32,508 nt of DNA, from contig CAIYDX010000116.1 of assembly GCA_903925005.1 (NCBI GenBank), positions 1 through 32,508 on the forward strand, in the 5' to 3' direction. Shown in pieces: positions 32,415 through 32,508 of the stretch. Under the pieces are notes generated by a model. That model was not told the DNA's origin. It saw only the letters and a program-made list of their open reading frames with translations, and did no database searches. The stretch is from an uncultured Geobacteraceae bacterium. Lineage in GTDB: Bacteria > Desulfobacterota > Desulfuromonadia > Geobacterales > Pseudopelobacteraceae. The position numbers and the translations under genes are program-made. Positions within the stretch are counted from its first letter, which is position 1. The number at the start of each line of letters is the position of its first letter.

Positions 32415-32508
32415 TCAAACAGTTTCATAACTCTAATTCCCGACACTGAAAGACACAGAAGAATCTCAGTCCGCTTTCAGGTTGTTTGACTCAATCTGCC
32501 CATCAGAA
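32403..32508 (-). other. Foreign DNA breaking the kinase gene, possibly an insertion-sequence end (cut by window)
   Basis: Kinase homology stops abruptly at about 32402. Beyond it I find a stop-rich stretch (32415-32465) and then an open minus-strand frame that ends SDGQIESNNLKAD with a stop at 32468-32466 and enters the window from the right. A junction plus a gene end about 60 bp away fits the end of an insertion sequence, but neither its inverted repeat nor its transposase can be confirmed from the visible 106 bp. Confidence 0.35.

Overview
The window looks like a chromosomal segment of a Geobacter/Pelobacter-type deltaproteobacterium (Desulfuromonadia). Three things suggest this: a nuoBCD gene fusion in a 12-gene complex I operon; the gene order gyrA, HEAT-like protein, gpsA with dnaJ/cbpA and hemG nearby, which I recall from origin-proximal Geobacter DNA; and several palindromic intergenic repeats of a kind common in that group. 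No database search was possible, so the taxonomic call is an inference.

Layout. (1) Positions 1 to about 6711 are a nested mobile region. The outer layer is a three-recombinase (RIT-type) element carrying ritA, ritB and ritC, all on the minus strand, which has landed in the 3' part of radC and left a 51-codon radC tail at 6712-6867. The inner layer is a 3485-bp DDE/AAA+ transposon (807-4291) inserted into the ninth codon of ritC. Its imperfect terminal inverted repeats and a 5-bp CAGAC target duplication can be read directly. Removing the transposon plus one duplication restores the ritC reading frame exactly. Its genes are a zinc-ribbon/HTH protein, a DDE transposase, a TniB/ExeA-like ATPase and a 55-residue acidic protein. 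(2) 6884-9415 is accessory and housekeeping DNA: a TauE/SafE permease, a Phd/VapC-type toxin-antitoxin pair with a palindromic operator, 3-methyladenine glycosylase I and a 4-oxalocrotonate tautomerase-like protein. (3) 9417-17729 is core: hemG and dnaJ/cbpA run divergently from clear sigma-70 promoters, and gyrA, a HEAT-like protein gene, gpsA and ispF form a tight minus-strand operon. (4) 18016-31741 is a complete NADH:quinone oxidoreductase operon (nuoA, BCD, E, F, G, H, I, J, K, L, M, N; minus strand). (5) The right edge holds the broken 3' end of a hybrid histidine kinase/receiver gene, possibly cut by another insertion element.

The least expected signals are the cleanly reconstructable transposon-in-RIT-in-radC nest, and three palindromic repeats inside the nuo operon. 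Two of these (in nuoL and nuoG) share a core sequence and are translated in frame as internal peptide insertions. The third supplies the last 14 codons of nuoA. GC-rich shadow ORFs antisense to gyrA and the nuo genes were discarded.
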